From Deltaproteobacteria bacterium (lineage in GTDB: Bacteria > Myxococcota > B64-G9), in NCBI GenBank assembly GCA_030622135.1, contig JAUXGL010000007.1:1-48356 (forward strand): 48,356 nucleotides of DNA, read 5' to 3'. The position numbers were made by a program, and so were the translations under genes. A model generated the notes under the pieces. It saw only the letters and a program-made list of their open reading frames with translations, had not been told where the DNA came from and searched no databases. Below are positions 23,683 to 31,390 of this stretch, piece by piece (position 1 is the first letter of the stretch; each line of letters begins with the position of its first letter).

Positions 23683-25239
23683 CTAAAACCGCATTAGCAA
23701 TCCAAGCCGAAAAGAGGCATTGGATCTCGTTTTCCAGCCTTCATCGTATTGATCCCACGGATCGGCTTCCATTTTCAGCCAGCGTGCACCGACTTGGACA
23801 CGAATGAGAAAACCAATCTTGTTGGTGATCCACCAGTTGGCTCCAAACAAACCGTCCAAACCAACCGCCATACTTAACCGGGACTCCCGGCTTTCTACAA
23901 TTTGGTAATAGAGTGGGGCGATGGCCTGCAAGCCGTAAAATAGGTTCCATTGGTTGAAGCGTATGAGTCTAACGAACCCCAAATTCAACGAAGCGGCCAG
24001 CAAGGTGATTCGCTTTTCGTTGTCATGATGTCCCCCGGCATCGGTTCCGAAGGAGAAGCCTAGCTCGGGCCAAATAGACAGCCATTCCAAATCGATTACA
24101 TAGCCAAAACCCATCTGGTAGATAGTATTTACATCCAGGAGTTTTGTGGCTGATCCGGCGGCCAATGTCCACCAACCGGGCAATAGCCCCCCTTTTTCAG
24201 CCAGAACAGCGTAAGGAACCCGTTGCATTTGACTTTCATCGAGTACGGCGTCGGTCCCCTGGTGTAGATGCACCTGGGTGACCATCAAACCGTCGGCGCT
24301 CCTCTTCTTGACGACATAGTCTCCCGGCATAAGACCGATGCGTCTGGAGTGTCCCGCCCGGGTCGGGACCTCCGCGACTACGGTGTCCTCTTTGTGTGTC
24401 AAAACAAGAAATGCGCCGGGTGTGCGTGCCCGGAAGCTCAAGAATGTCTTATTGCGACCAGGCCATGTCAAGGGCACATCCTTCTCTCCGGATAGCTTCA
24501 TTGAGTAGGTCGGGTGCTGGATACCCGCCTTGCTCATGACGGTGGAGTGTATTGTCCGATCGTAAGCATAGGCATATGCTTCTCTAAGACCGATCTCTCC
24601 GTCACCATTGGCATCAGCGGATCCGCGAAGTCCACTCACCAGGTGTGTCGAGAAAAATGAGCCCTGAAGGGACTCGGATTCCTGTGCGCTTTCGCCTTTG
24701 CCCGTGGACGCAATGATCACTTGCCCGGTTGTTTTCATCTCGTCCAGGAACTCGACGGAAACGGGAGCCTTGGGCACCAGGCCCTTTTTTCTGGTCCAGT
24801 CCCCGGATTGGCAGGAGTCGAGTATGACCAGGCGCAGGTCGGCTCCGACGTTGGAGAGTCTTTGTAATAACTCCTCTCTTGCAAGATAACTGCCGCCCAG
24901 GTGTAGGTTTCTACCGTCTGCGTGGCCTGAGTAGAAAAACAGGAGAAACACCTGAGCACCGGACTGCTTCCACTGGGCAACTGTCTGCTGAACCTGTTTC
25001 AGCTCTTCCGCCAGAACAGATGCGGTCATACCTAGTTTCAAAATAACATGATCAAATCCCCCCAACTCGCGCAGCACATCGGCTACACGTTGTGCGTCAC
25101 GTTGTGCATATTTGAGTGTAGCCTCGTTGGTGATACCAATGTTGTGACCTGATACAACGGCAACTCTACGAACCTTGGCATTTGTCAAGGAAGGTGCCAG
25201 CAGCAAACAGGCAAAAGTTAGTACGATTCTACGGCCCAT
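23683..25239 (-). CDS. Secreted caspase-family protease (peptidase C14) fused to a beta-barrel
   Basis: The 518-residue protein has a signal peptide (cleavage after about residue 21, SLTNA). A caspase-like domain (about 24-250) carries the catalytic dyad His106 in FFYSGHADG and Cys143 in VILDSCQSGDW. An EF-hand-like loop, DANGDGEIGL (209-218), lies within its C-terminal part and suggests Ca2+ binding, as in metacaspases. Residues about 265-340 form a small PEGA-like beta domain (LMPGDYVVKK). Residues about 355-518 alternate aromatic and polar residues and end LGLLMRF, the terminal Phe of outer-membrane barrels. It should therefore act outside the cytoplasm, with the protease tethered to the outer membrane. 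The start overlaps the anti-sigma gene by 11 bases. Confidence 0.85.
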   Translation of the reverse strand: MGRRIVLTFACLLLAPSLTNAKVRRVAVVSGHNIGITNEATLKYAQRDAQRVADVLRELGGFDHVILKLGMTASVLAEELKQVQQTVAQWKQSGAQVFLLFFYSGHADGRNLHLGGSYLAREELLQRLSNVGADLRLVILDSCQSGDWTRKKGLVPKAPVSVEFLDEMKTTGQVIIASTGKGESAQESESLQGSFFSTHLVSGLRGSADANGDGEIGLREAYAYAYDRTIHSTVMSKAGIQHPTYSMKLSGEKDVPLTWPGRNKTFLSFRARTPGAFLVLTHKEDTVVAEVPTRAGHSRRIGLMPGDYVVKKRSADGLMVTQVHLHQGTDAVLDESQMQRVPYAVLAEKGGLLPGWWTLAAGSATKLLDVNTIYQMGFGYVIDLEWLSIWPELGFSFGTDAGGHHDNEKRITLLAASLNLGFVRLIRFNQWNLFYGLQAIAPLYYQIVESRESRLSMAVGLDGLFGANWWITNKIGFLIRVQVGARWLKMEADPWDQYDEGWKTRSNASFRLGLLMRF

Positions 25240-26068
25240 TCGGCGAGCTCCGTTTCTGGCTTCCTGTTCGTCTGATCTGTATGGATTTTACCGTACAGCC
25301 GGCCACCTCAATCAAGCGCTCGACGGTCAAATCTCTACGTCCAGTAGGTCCCGAAGGGTAGATTTGCTCCAAGTGCTTGATCAAGACTCTGGAATCAACT
25401 TGCGTGTTGCAGAAAAAGGCAAAGATACGTTCGTCTTGTGTAGAGTCATCCAATTCAGCGCTTAGTGGAAGCTGGACGATTTGGCCTTTGGGTAAAGACC
25501 ACTTGCTTTTTCCTTCCCAAGACAGCAACACCGAAGCACCATCTTCCGGCAAGTTCACCAGGGATATCCAACCACCATTTGTGGCCTGGGCCCTGAACGC
25601 GATCTTATTCCCGGCATGGAGTCGATCCGACTCGGTCAGCCTCCGTGCGCTTTTACCAATGACATGGAGTACTTCGAATTGAGCCGCCCCCTTGATGCGC
25701 ACCAGGTCAGGTTTTTCCGGTTCAATCTGTATCGTGAAGTGAAGGACTACGAGTAGGCATACGGCCGCGGTGGCAACAGCGGCCGGCAGCCATAGGATGG
25801 GACGCCGAAGCAAGCCGGTGAACGACAGGCCACGTTGTTTCCCGGGCTCGCTGGTTTGTAGAATATTCTCCAGGACTCCGTTCTTCGACGCCTGGTCAAT
25901 TGCAACTCTTTGTTGAGCCCGTAGTGTGTCAAGGCGTTCCTTGCATCTGGTGCATTCCTGAAGGTGGTGTCTCGCAGCATCCGTGCCCGAAGCCTCACCG
26001 GCCAGAAAACGGTCCATTTCCAGCTCACTCAGGCAACCTTTTTCTCGCTCTTCGAACAACTTTTTCAC
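25229..26068 (-). CDS. Anti-sigma factor: zinc-binding domain, one TM helix, DUF4384-like outer domain
   Basis: In this 279-residue protein the cytoplasmic N-terminus has the anti-sigma zinc signature, with H34/H35, C39 and C42 in HHLQECTRC and an upstream Cys12. One membrane helix follows (about 91-113). The outer part (about 125-240) resembles DUF4384 domains (GWISLVNLPEDGASVLLSW), which often accompany bacterial caspases. It would hold the ECF sigma factor inactive until a signal outside the membrane is sensed. It starts immediately after the stop of the sigma gene with no gap and overlaps the caspase gene, so all three are translationally linked. The DUF4384 assignment is by eye. Confidence 0.8.
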   Translation of the reverse strand: MKKLFEEREKGCLSELEMDRFLAGEASGTDAARHHLQECTRCKERLDTLRAQQRVAIDQASKNGVLENILQTSEPGKQRGLSFTGLLRRPILWLPAAVATAAVCLLVVLHFTIQIEPEKPDLVRIKGAAQFEVLHVIGKSARRLTESDRLHAGNKIAFRAQATNGGWISLVNLPEDGASVLLSWEGKSKWSLPKGQIVQLPLSAELDDSTQDERIFAFFCNTQVDSRVLIKHLEQIYPSGPTGRRDLTVERLIEVAGCTVKSIQIRRTGSQKRSSPNGP

Positions 26069-26584
26069 CTAAGCATCTCCCTCAGGCCCCGCAACCAGTT
26101 TCTGCACTCTGACGCGGAACTTCTGCAAGCGCTTGTTGACGCTCACGCGGCTGATTCCCATGAGTTGTCCGATCTCTTCCTGATGCATTTCATCCAAGAA
26201 GTAGTATACGACGATTTGTTGCGTTTTTTTGTCGAACTCATCCAGTAGGGCAACAATCAGCTCACGTTGAAGCAGGAGCCTTTCCGGTCCGGAATCTAAT
26301 TGGCAGGAAGCCTTGCGGACCTCTTTGAGCCAGGCATCCCCACGGCGTTGTGTATTGCGAAGCCGGTTCAGACACAGGTTGGTGGCCACCCGATACAGCC
26401 ATGTCATCCATTCGGCCTCTCTTCGGAAATCGTCGCCCCGGGTCAGCAGCTTCACAAAGACCTCCTGGGCCACATCGGATGCCCGGTCCTCATCGGCCAA
26501 AATACGCAGGCAACGCCTGCGGACCTGGAACCAATATCGCTCGTAAAGCTCTTGTACTTCTTTCCTATCCAATCGTTTGGACAC
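26069..26584 (-). CDS. ECF-type RNA polymerase sigma factor
   Basis: The 171-residue protein has only region 2 (about 10-80; DEDRASDVAQEVFVKL and the Trp-rich MTWLYRVATNLCLN) and region 4 (about 110-160; HQEEIGQLMGISRVSVNKRLQK), the layout of extracytoplasmic-function sigma factors. GTG 26584 is preferred because GAGGAG lies eight bases upstream; the ATG at 26611 would add nine residues and lacks a ribosome site. It is first in the operon with its anti-sigma, the caspase and the lipoprotein, and probably transcribes its own operon. Confidence 0.9.
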   Translation of the reverse strand: MSKRLDRKEVQELYERYWFQVRRRCLRILADEDRASDVAQEVFVKLLTRGDDFRREAEWMTWLYRVATNLCLNRLRNTQRRGDAWLKEVRKASCQLDSGPERLLLQRELIVALLDEFDKKTQQIVVYYFLDEMHQEEIGQLMGISRVSVNKRLQKFRVRVQKLVAGPEGDA

Positions 26585-26628
26585 CCGGGCGACTCCTCGT
26601 GTAAACCACATCGATTTCGCCTAAAAAT

Positions 26629-26657
26629 AGCATAGTTGTGGAACCGAAGGAAATTCC
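26629..26657 (-). promoter_or_regulatory. Possible ECF-type autoregulatory promoter of the sigma/caspase operon
   Basis: On the minus strand GGAATT (26657-26652), a 17-base spacer and TATGCT (26634-26629) lie 44 bases before the GTG at 26584. A GGAAx-type -35 is typical of ECF promoters and it is not a good sigma-70 -35. This is a single occurrence in the window, so the assignment is tentative. Confidence 0.3.
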
Positions 26658-26922
26658 CCGTCGTCGGTTTACAGCTTGCGGAGCCGAGGGGTCCAAGCTT
26701 GTAAATGGCGTTAAACTCACAACGAACGGAGGAAAAAGTAGTGTCGAACTTCACTCCGTGTTCGAGTGCATGCTCATAGACAACGATGCCTTTGATATGA
26801 GAATAGTTACGGATCGTATTCAGTCCGATGACAGCACGGATTGTTCTTCGGCCCTGGATGATTTAGATGAGCTCCCTTGCCGAGAAGTTCGGACGTTACA
26901 TTTCAAAAAGAAGGGCAAATAG
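26638..26922 (+). CDS. Doubtful small ORF divergent from the sigma operon
   Basis: A 94-codon frame from GTG 26638, with no recognised family; the C-terminal half is acidic and Cys-containing (STDCSSALDDLDELPC). A clear GGAGG at about 26729 precedes out-of-frame codons rather than this start; GTG 26758 could start a 55-residue version. It lies in a 650-base stretch between the sigma gene and the toxin-antitoxin pair where no other gene is convincing. Confidence 0.2.
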   Translation: MEPKEIPRRRFTACGAEGSKLVNGVKLTTNGGKSSVELHSVFECMLIDNDAFDMRIVTDRIQSDDSTDCSSALDDLDELPCREVRTLHFKKKGK

Positions 26923-27233
26923 CAATAATTCATACCCTCCATATCACAACCTGGTCCTGATCGCTTGCCATCCCCACCCCGAGAACAAGAGAATACCGGT
27001 AACGGTCCACACCGCCGCCCGCAGCGTAGACTTGGTCTAGTCTAAATCAACAGCATTTTCCGCGGTCCCGCCGACTGGATCGTCGCCCGCCGGAATGCCG
27101 AGGGACACTTCGAGAAGGTGGCATCACCTATTCCGATACCGGGGCATTCTGACGAAGGCGAGTAAAAATTTCTACCATCGTCGGGCAGCCGTGATAAGCT
27201 TGGAAAGTCGAGACAGGCGCGAGGTACTCCGGA
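26923..27233. other. Non-coding stretch before the toxin-antitoxin pair
   Basis: No gene is supported. A small inverted repeat TAGAC-TTG-GTCTA lies at 27027-27039. The stretch 27040-27130 is GC-rich and may be a gene remnant, but no family can be named. Confidence 0.35.
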
Positions 27234-27521
27234 ATGGATTGTGAACACACGTTTTTTAGCGGACATGCGGTTCGCAGAATGTTCGAGAGATCCATCGCCA
27301 AGTCAGACGTGATGGAAGTACTCAAGTCGGGAGAAGTGATCGCCGAGTACCCGGATGACCGACTCCATCCAAGCCGCTTGATGCTTGGCTATATCAGTGG
27401 GCGCCCGCTGCACGTGGTCGTTGCGATCGAAGATCAGAGCCAGACCGGCTTTGTAATCACGGCGTACGATCCAGATCCGGATCTGTGGGATACCGATTTC
27501 AGGAAGAGGAGACCGTCATGA
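27234..27521 (+). CDS. DUF4258-type toxin-like protein
   Basis: The 95-residue protein matches the DUF4258 pattern: FSGHAVRRMFERSI at the start, EVLKSGEVIAEYPDD, HPSRLMLGYISGRPLHVVVA and TAYDPDPDLW at the end. Such proteins have a RelE/BrnT-like fold and are usually paired with a small zinc-finger antitoxin, as here. It may be an mRNA interferase, but no activity can be shown from sequence. The ATG of the partner overlaps its TGA (ATGA). Confidence 0.8.
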   Translation: MDCEHTFFSGHAVRRMFERSIAKSDVMEVLKSGEVIAEYPDDRLHPSRLMLGYISGRPLHVVVAIEDQSQTGFVITAYDPDPDLWDTDFRKRRPS

Positions 27522-27742
27522 AGTGTGTTCTGTGTAAACAGGGCCAGACGAAGCCCGGCGAGATCACTGTCACGCTTCAGCGTGGTGATACGACTTCAAT
27601 CATCAAGAACGTGCCGGCCGAAGTGTGCGAGAACTGCGGCGAGTATTACCTTTCGGAGGATGCCACCGAACGGGTGCTCTCCATGGCCGAAGAAGCAGCC
27701 GGTAAAGGTGCGGAGGTGGAAATCATCCGTTACGCAGCTTGA
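27518..27742 (+). CDS. YgiT/MqsA-type zinc-finger antitoxin-like protein
   Basis: In this 74-residue protein two CxxC knuckles, CVLCKQG near the N-terminus and CENCGEYY at about residues 37-44, form the zinc-binding domain of MqsA/YgiT antitoxins. The C-terminal DNA-binding HTH of full MqsA is missing; the protein ends in a short acidic helix. It probably neutralises the DUF4258 protein directly. Control of the operon would then depend on something other than HTH binding. The start is set by the ATGA overlap with the toxin gene and by AGGAAGAGGAG just before it. Confidence 0.85.
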   Translation: MKCVLCKQGQTKPGEITVTLQRGDTTSIIKNVPAEVCENCGEYYLSEDATERVLSMAEEAAGKGAEVEIIRYAA

Positions 27743-27794
27743 TTAGGTTTTCACTGTTCGGAGTGGGAGGTTGCGCTTCTTTGCCGAATGGAAG

Positions 27795-27823
27795 TTGACA
27801 TAAGATTCAGGCCTGGATATGTT
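27795..27823 (+). promoter_or_regulatory. Predicted sigma-70 promoter of xerD
   Basis: TTGACA (27795-27800), 17-base spacer, TATGTT (27818-27823), identical in hexamers and spacing to the rpsA promoter. Transcription from about 27830 supports the ATG at 27845 rather than an upstream in-frame ATG at 27788. Confidence 0.6.
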
Positions 27824-27844
27824 GGGGTTGGAAGGAGGGGAGGT

Positions 27845-28738
27845 ATGGCGTTCGACGACCAGTTCGACGGTTTCATGAATCACCTGAAGGTGGAGAGAAA
27901 TCTGAGCCGGAACACGCTGGATGCCTATGCCGGCGATCTCTCGAAACTTCTGGGCTTCGCCCGGAAGCAGGGGAGAAAGGACTTCTCGGAGATTACTCCG
28001 CTGGACCTGGTGGGATTCCTGAAAGAGCTGCATGGTAACGGGCTGTCCGTCCGCAGCCAGGCCAGGCTGCTCTCCGCCCTGCGCACCTGCTACCGGTTCC
28101 TGGTGTCCGAAGGGATTTGCAAGGACGATCCCACCCAAGAAATCGAGATGCCCAAGATGACCCGCAAGCTGCCGGAGTTTCTCTCCATTGAGGAGGTGGA
28201 TGATCTCTTGTCGCAACCGTCGGTCGATACCCCCCGCGGTCTGCGTGACCGGGCCATGCTGGAAACCCTGTACGCCTCCGGCCTGCGGGTCAGCGAGTTG
28301 GTGCAGCTTCGTCTGGACAACATCGACCTCAAGCTGGGTTGTGTGCGCGCCTTCGGCAAAAGGCGCAAGGAGAGAATGGTGCCTCTGGGCGATCAGGCTC
28401 TCGGTGCAATCAACGCCTATCTGGAGGGGGGCCGGGAGCAACTGTTGTCCGGCAAACGCACAGCCTTCCTGTTCGTCACCTCCCGGTGCCGGGGGAGGAC
28501 CCGGCAGGCATTCTGGAAGAACCTGAAGCGCTACGCCACGGCGGCGGGCATTTCCAAGAACATTTCCCCTCACAAGCTGAGGCACTCCTTCGCCACGCAC
28601 CTGTTGGAGCGAGGGGCTGACCTGAGAAGCGTCCAGGCCATGCTGGGTCATGCCGATATCGCCACCACCGAGATCTACACCCACGTTAACGCAACCAGAC
28701 TGCGCAAGGTGTACGACCGTTTTCACCCACGCGCGTGA
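27845..28738 (+). CDS. xerD: Tyrosine recombinase XerD
   Basis: The protein has 297 residues, the family length. Catalytic residues fall almost exactly in the E. coli XerD register: R148 (GLRVSEL), K172 (FGKRRKER), H243 and R246 (HKLRHSF), H269 (GHAD) and the nucleophile Y278 (EIYTHV). An N-terminal SAM-like core-binding domain covers residues 1-105. It resolves chromosome dimers at dif with XerC. It directly borders the AT-richer accessory segment, but the residue register and the neighbouring core genes suggest the housekeeping enzyme rather than an island integrase. GGAGGGGAGGT precedes the ATG. Confidence 0.93.
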   Translation: MAFDDQFDGFMNHLKVERNLSRNTLDAYAGDLSKLLGFARKQGRKDFSEITPLDLVGFLKELHGNGLSVRSQARLLSALRTCYRFLVSEGICKDDPTQEIEMPKMTRKLPEFLSIEEVDDLLSQPSVDTPRGLRDRAMLETLYASGLRVSELVQLRLDNIDLKLGCVRAFGKRRKERMVPLGDQALGAINAYLEGGREQLLSGKRTAFLFVTSRCRGRTRQAFWKNLKRYATAAGISKNISPHKLRHSFATHLLERGADLRSVQAMLGHADIATTEIYTHVNATRLRKVYDRFHPRA

Positions 28739-28758
28739 AGGAGCAACGGTCGATCTCA

Positions 28759-28787
28759 TTGACAGAATATTGCGCCTCTGGTTTATT
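28759..28787 (+). promoter_or_regulatory. Predicted promoter of the site-2 protease/trpS/scpAB cluster
   Basis: TTGACA (28759-28764), 17-base spacer, TTTATT (28782-28787; 18-base spacing gives TTATTG). It is followed by GAAAGGA before the ATG at 28816. The next seven genes have gaps of 28 bases or less, so this may drive all of them. Confidence 0.5.
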
Positions 28788-28815
28788 GGAGCGGGGGATT
28801 TGAAGAAAGGACGAC

Positions 28816-29523
28816 ATGCAATCCTTTGATATAATGCGGCTTGTCTATGTCTTGATCCCGATGATTCTGGCGCTGAGCGTCCACGAGTTCTTCCATGCCT
28901 GGACTGCCTTGAAGCTGGGAGACGATACCGCAGCCCGGCGGGGTCGCCTGACGCTGAATCCCCTGGCCCACATCGACCCGATCGGCACGCTGCTCATTCC
29001 CATCGTGGGCCTGACCAGCGGGGCTCCGTTCTTCGGTTGGGCCAAGCCGGTTCCCATCACGCCGGTGCATTTCACCCGCCGCATGCGAATGAAGACCGGG
29101 ATCATGCTCACCTCGGCCGCCGGACCGTTGTCCAACCTGGTGTTTGCGCTTCTGATGTCCATCGTGTTGGGCATCATTGCCCATTCCATTGGCAAAGAAG
29201 AGCTCTTCATCTTGCTGCAAGCCAACCAGGGAGTTACCGTGGCGCTGGTGCGGCTGATCGGGTGGACGGCGCTTATCAATGTGGGCCTGTTCATCTTCAA
29301 TCTCTTGCCCATCCCGCCCCTGGACGGAGCCGGTGTTCTGGCCGGGTTCCTTCCCGATCGCTACATCGAGATGTTCGAGAAGATCGGCCGGTACTCGTTC
29401 ATTCTGTTTATTGGTATCCTGCTGGTAGGCGGCAGATTCATCGGATACCCGGTGATGGGGATAATCAACGGCTTTAGCGCCCTGATCGGCTTTCCCATCT
29501 GGGTGGCCGTCTTCGAGGTGTGA
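28816..29523 (+). CDS. Site-2 protease family (M50) membrane protein
   Basis: The 235-residue protein is a compact, PDZ-less rhomboid-like-size S2P homologue with about six membrane helices. The zinc motif HEFFH is at residues 23-27 and the third ligand lies in NLLPIPPLDG. It may cleave membrane-embedded segments, for example of anti-sigma factors. Its place between xerD and trpS-scpA-scpB is a widespread conserved order and it is probably constitutive. Confidence 0.92.
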   Translation: MQSFDIMRLVYVLIPMILALSVHEFFHAWTALKLGDDTAARRGRLTLNPLAHIDPIGTLLIPIVGLTSGAPFFGWAKPVPITPVHFTRRMRMKTGIMLTSAAGPLSNLVFALLMSIVLGIIAHSIGKEELFILLQANQGVTVALVRLIGWTALINVGLFIFNLLPIPPLDGAGVLAGFLPDRYIEMFEKIGRYSFILFIGILLVGGRFIGYPVMGIINGFSALIGFPIWVAVFEV

Positions 29524-29533
29524 GAGGTATGAG

Positions 29534-30529
29534 ATGACGCGCGAGAGGATACTCAGCGGAATGCAGGCTTCGGGCCGGCTGCACATAGGCAACTACCACG
29601 GCGCCCTGGAGAACTGGGTGAAGCTCCAGGACGATTACGAGTGCTTATACTTCATCGCCGACTGGCATGCGCTGACCACTCTGTTTTGCGAACCCGGCAA
29701 AATTCAGGAATACACCCGCGAGATTGCCATCGACTTTATGGCCTGCGGGCTGGATCCCGAAAGATCCACCATCTTCATCCAGTCCGAAGTTCTCCAGCAT
29801 GCGGAGCTTTGCGTCATCCTGGGGATGATCACTCCCGTTCCCTGGCTGGAACGGGTGCCCAGCTACAAGGACAAGAAGAAAGAACTGGCCGGCAAGGATC
29901 TCTCCAGCCACGGTTTTCTGGGGTATCCGGTGCTTCAGTCGGCGGATATCGCCATCTACCGGGCCGACTATGTGCCGGTGGGGGAGGATCAATTGCCCCA
30001 CCTGGAACTGACTCGCGAGATTGTCCGTCGCTTCAATCATCTGTACGGGGCCACCCTGGTAGAGCCCCAGGAAATCGTTACCCCCGCCGCGGCCCTGCCG
30101 GGGCTGGACGGCCGCAAGATGTCCAAGTCATACGACAACGCCGTTTACCTGTCCGACGGCGACGAAACCGTGCGCAAGAAGCTCATGAGTGCGGTCACCG
30201 ATCCCCAGAGACAGCGCCGGAAGGATCCCGGTCGCCCGGAGGTGTGCAACATCCACACCTATCACAAGATCTATAGCTCCAAGCGCCGGCTGGCGGAAAT
30301 CGAAGAGCAATGCCGCACCGCGGAGATTGGCTGCGTGGACTGCAAGAAAGAGCTAATCGAGAGGTTCTTCGTGCATTTTGCGGGCATTCGCCAAAAGCGG
30401 AAGGAACTGAGCGCCGATCCCGGCTCGGTGCGCGCGGCCCTGGACCAAGGCGCCGCCCGGGCCCGGGAAGTGGCCGAGGAGACCATGGCGTTGGTGCGGA
30501 AAGCGGCCGGCCTCGGGTGGAGTCCTTGA
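29534..30529 (+). CDS. trpS: Tryptophanyl-tRNA synthetase
   Basis: The 331-residue class I synthetase charges tRNA-Trp. The HIGH-type motif appears as GRLHIGNYHGA and KMSKS as GRKMSKSYDN (about residue 195), and the length matches bacterial TrpRS. GAGAGGT precedes the ATG. The stop overlaps the probable scpA start (TTGA). A second, longer HIGH-region variant is not present, so this looks like the standard enzyme. Confidence 0.96.
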   Translation: MTRERILSGMQASGRLHIGNYHGALENWVKLQDDYECLYFIADWHALTTLFCEPGKIQEYTREIAIDFMACGLDPERSTIFIQSEVLQHAELCVILGMITPVPWLERVPSYKDKKKELAGKDLSSHGFLGYPVLQSADIAIYRADYVPVGEDQLPHLELTREIVRRFNHLYGATLVEPQEIVTPAAALPGLDGRKMSKSYDNAVYLSDGDETVRKKLMSAVTDPQRQRRKDPGRPEVCNIHTYHKIYSSKRRLAEIEEQCRTAEIGCVDCKKELIERFFVHFAGIRQKRKELSADPGSVRAALDQGAARAREVAEETMALVRKAAGLGWSP

Positions 30530-31362
30530 ACGAGCAGAAGACCAACGGCGCCGATTGGGAAGAGATTTCCCCGCCCGAGGACGGCGATCTCCTGGGCGAC
30601 TACCGCGTGGAGCTTCCGGTTTTCGAAGGGCCGCTGGATTTGCTTCTGCACCTGATCCGCAAGCACGAGATCGATATTTTCGATATTCCCATCGCTCTGA
30701 TCGCGGACAAGTACCTGGCCTACATCGATTGGATGCAGGCGCTCAATCTGGACGTGGCCGGGGAGTTTCTGGTGATGGCCTCGACCCTGGCCCACCTCAA
30801 GTCCAAGATGTTGCTGCCCTTGGGAGAAGCGGAGGAGGGCGAGGAAGAAGAGGAAGTCGATCCCCGTGAGGAACTGGTGCGGCGGCTTCTGGAGTACCAG
30901 CGGTACAAGGAGGCGGCCGAGGAATTGCGTCAGCGCCCCATCCTGGACCGGGACGTATTCGCCCACGGAGCGACCGCCGATCCGCCCAAGGAGAAGGCGG
31001 ATAGCCCTTTCTCCGAGGTGTCGGTGTTCAAGCTGATCGAGGCGTTGGACCGGGCCATGCGCAAGGCGCAAAAGCGCATGAGCCACGATATCATCGTGGA
31101 GCGCATTTCCATCGTCGACCGGATTCAGGAGTTGGCGGACAAGTTGCTGTGCGAACGGGAAGTGACTTTCGAGGAGCTGTTCGAGGACGCAATGACCAAG
31201 ATGATGGTGATTGTCACCTTCATTGCCTTGCTGGAAATGGCGCGGCTGCGTATGGTGCGGTTGCACCAGGCCAGTGGATCCGAGGTGATATACGTTCGCA
31301 GCCTGTTGGGGGCGGCGGAAGATGTGGAGCAGGCTCTGGCCTCCGCCAGGATGGAAGACTAG
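30526..31362 (+). CDS. scpA: Segregation and condensation protein A
   Basis: The 278-residue kleisin subunit of the bacterial condensin Smc-ScpAB has the N-terminal Smc-neck signature FEGPLDLLLHLIRKHEIDI, an acidic linker (about 100-115) and a C-terminal winged helix. The TTG at 30526 overlaps the trpS stop as TTGA; GTG 30517 would add three residues. It is followed by scpB after 28 bases, the usual pair. Confidence 0.93.
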   Translation: MNEQKTNGADWEEISPPEDGDLLGDYRVELPVFEGPLDLLLHLIRKHEIDIFDIPIALIADKYLAYIDWMQALNLDVAGEFLVMASTLAHLKSKMLLPLGEAEEGEEEEEVDPREELVRRLLEYQRYKEAAEELRQRPILDRDVFAHGATADPPKEKADSPFSEVSVFKLIEALDRAMRKAQKRMSHDIIVERISIVDRIQELADKLLCEREVTFEELFEDAMTKMMVIVTFIALLEMARLRMVRLHQASGSEVIYVRSLLGAAEDVEQALASARMED

Positions 31363-31390
31363 AAGACCATAAAGACCAAAAGAAGGGACC

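Noticed and set aside
27788-28738. ATG 27788 as the xerD start
   Set aside because: It lies upstream of the predicted promoter; the E. coli residue register fits only the start at 27845.
27845-28738. XerD as an integrase of the accessory segment
   Set aside because: It is a core-length XerD next to conserved core genes with its own promoter; no attachment-site repeats were found.
27743-28759. 338-codon minus-strand frame opposite xerD
   Set aside because: xerD on the plus strand has every catalytic residue in the right register; the mirror has no pattern.
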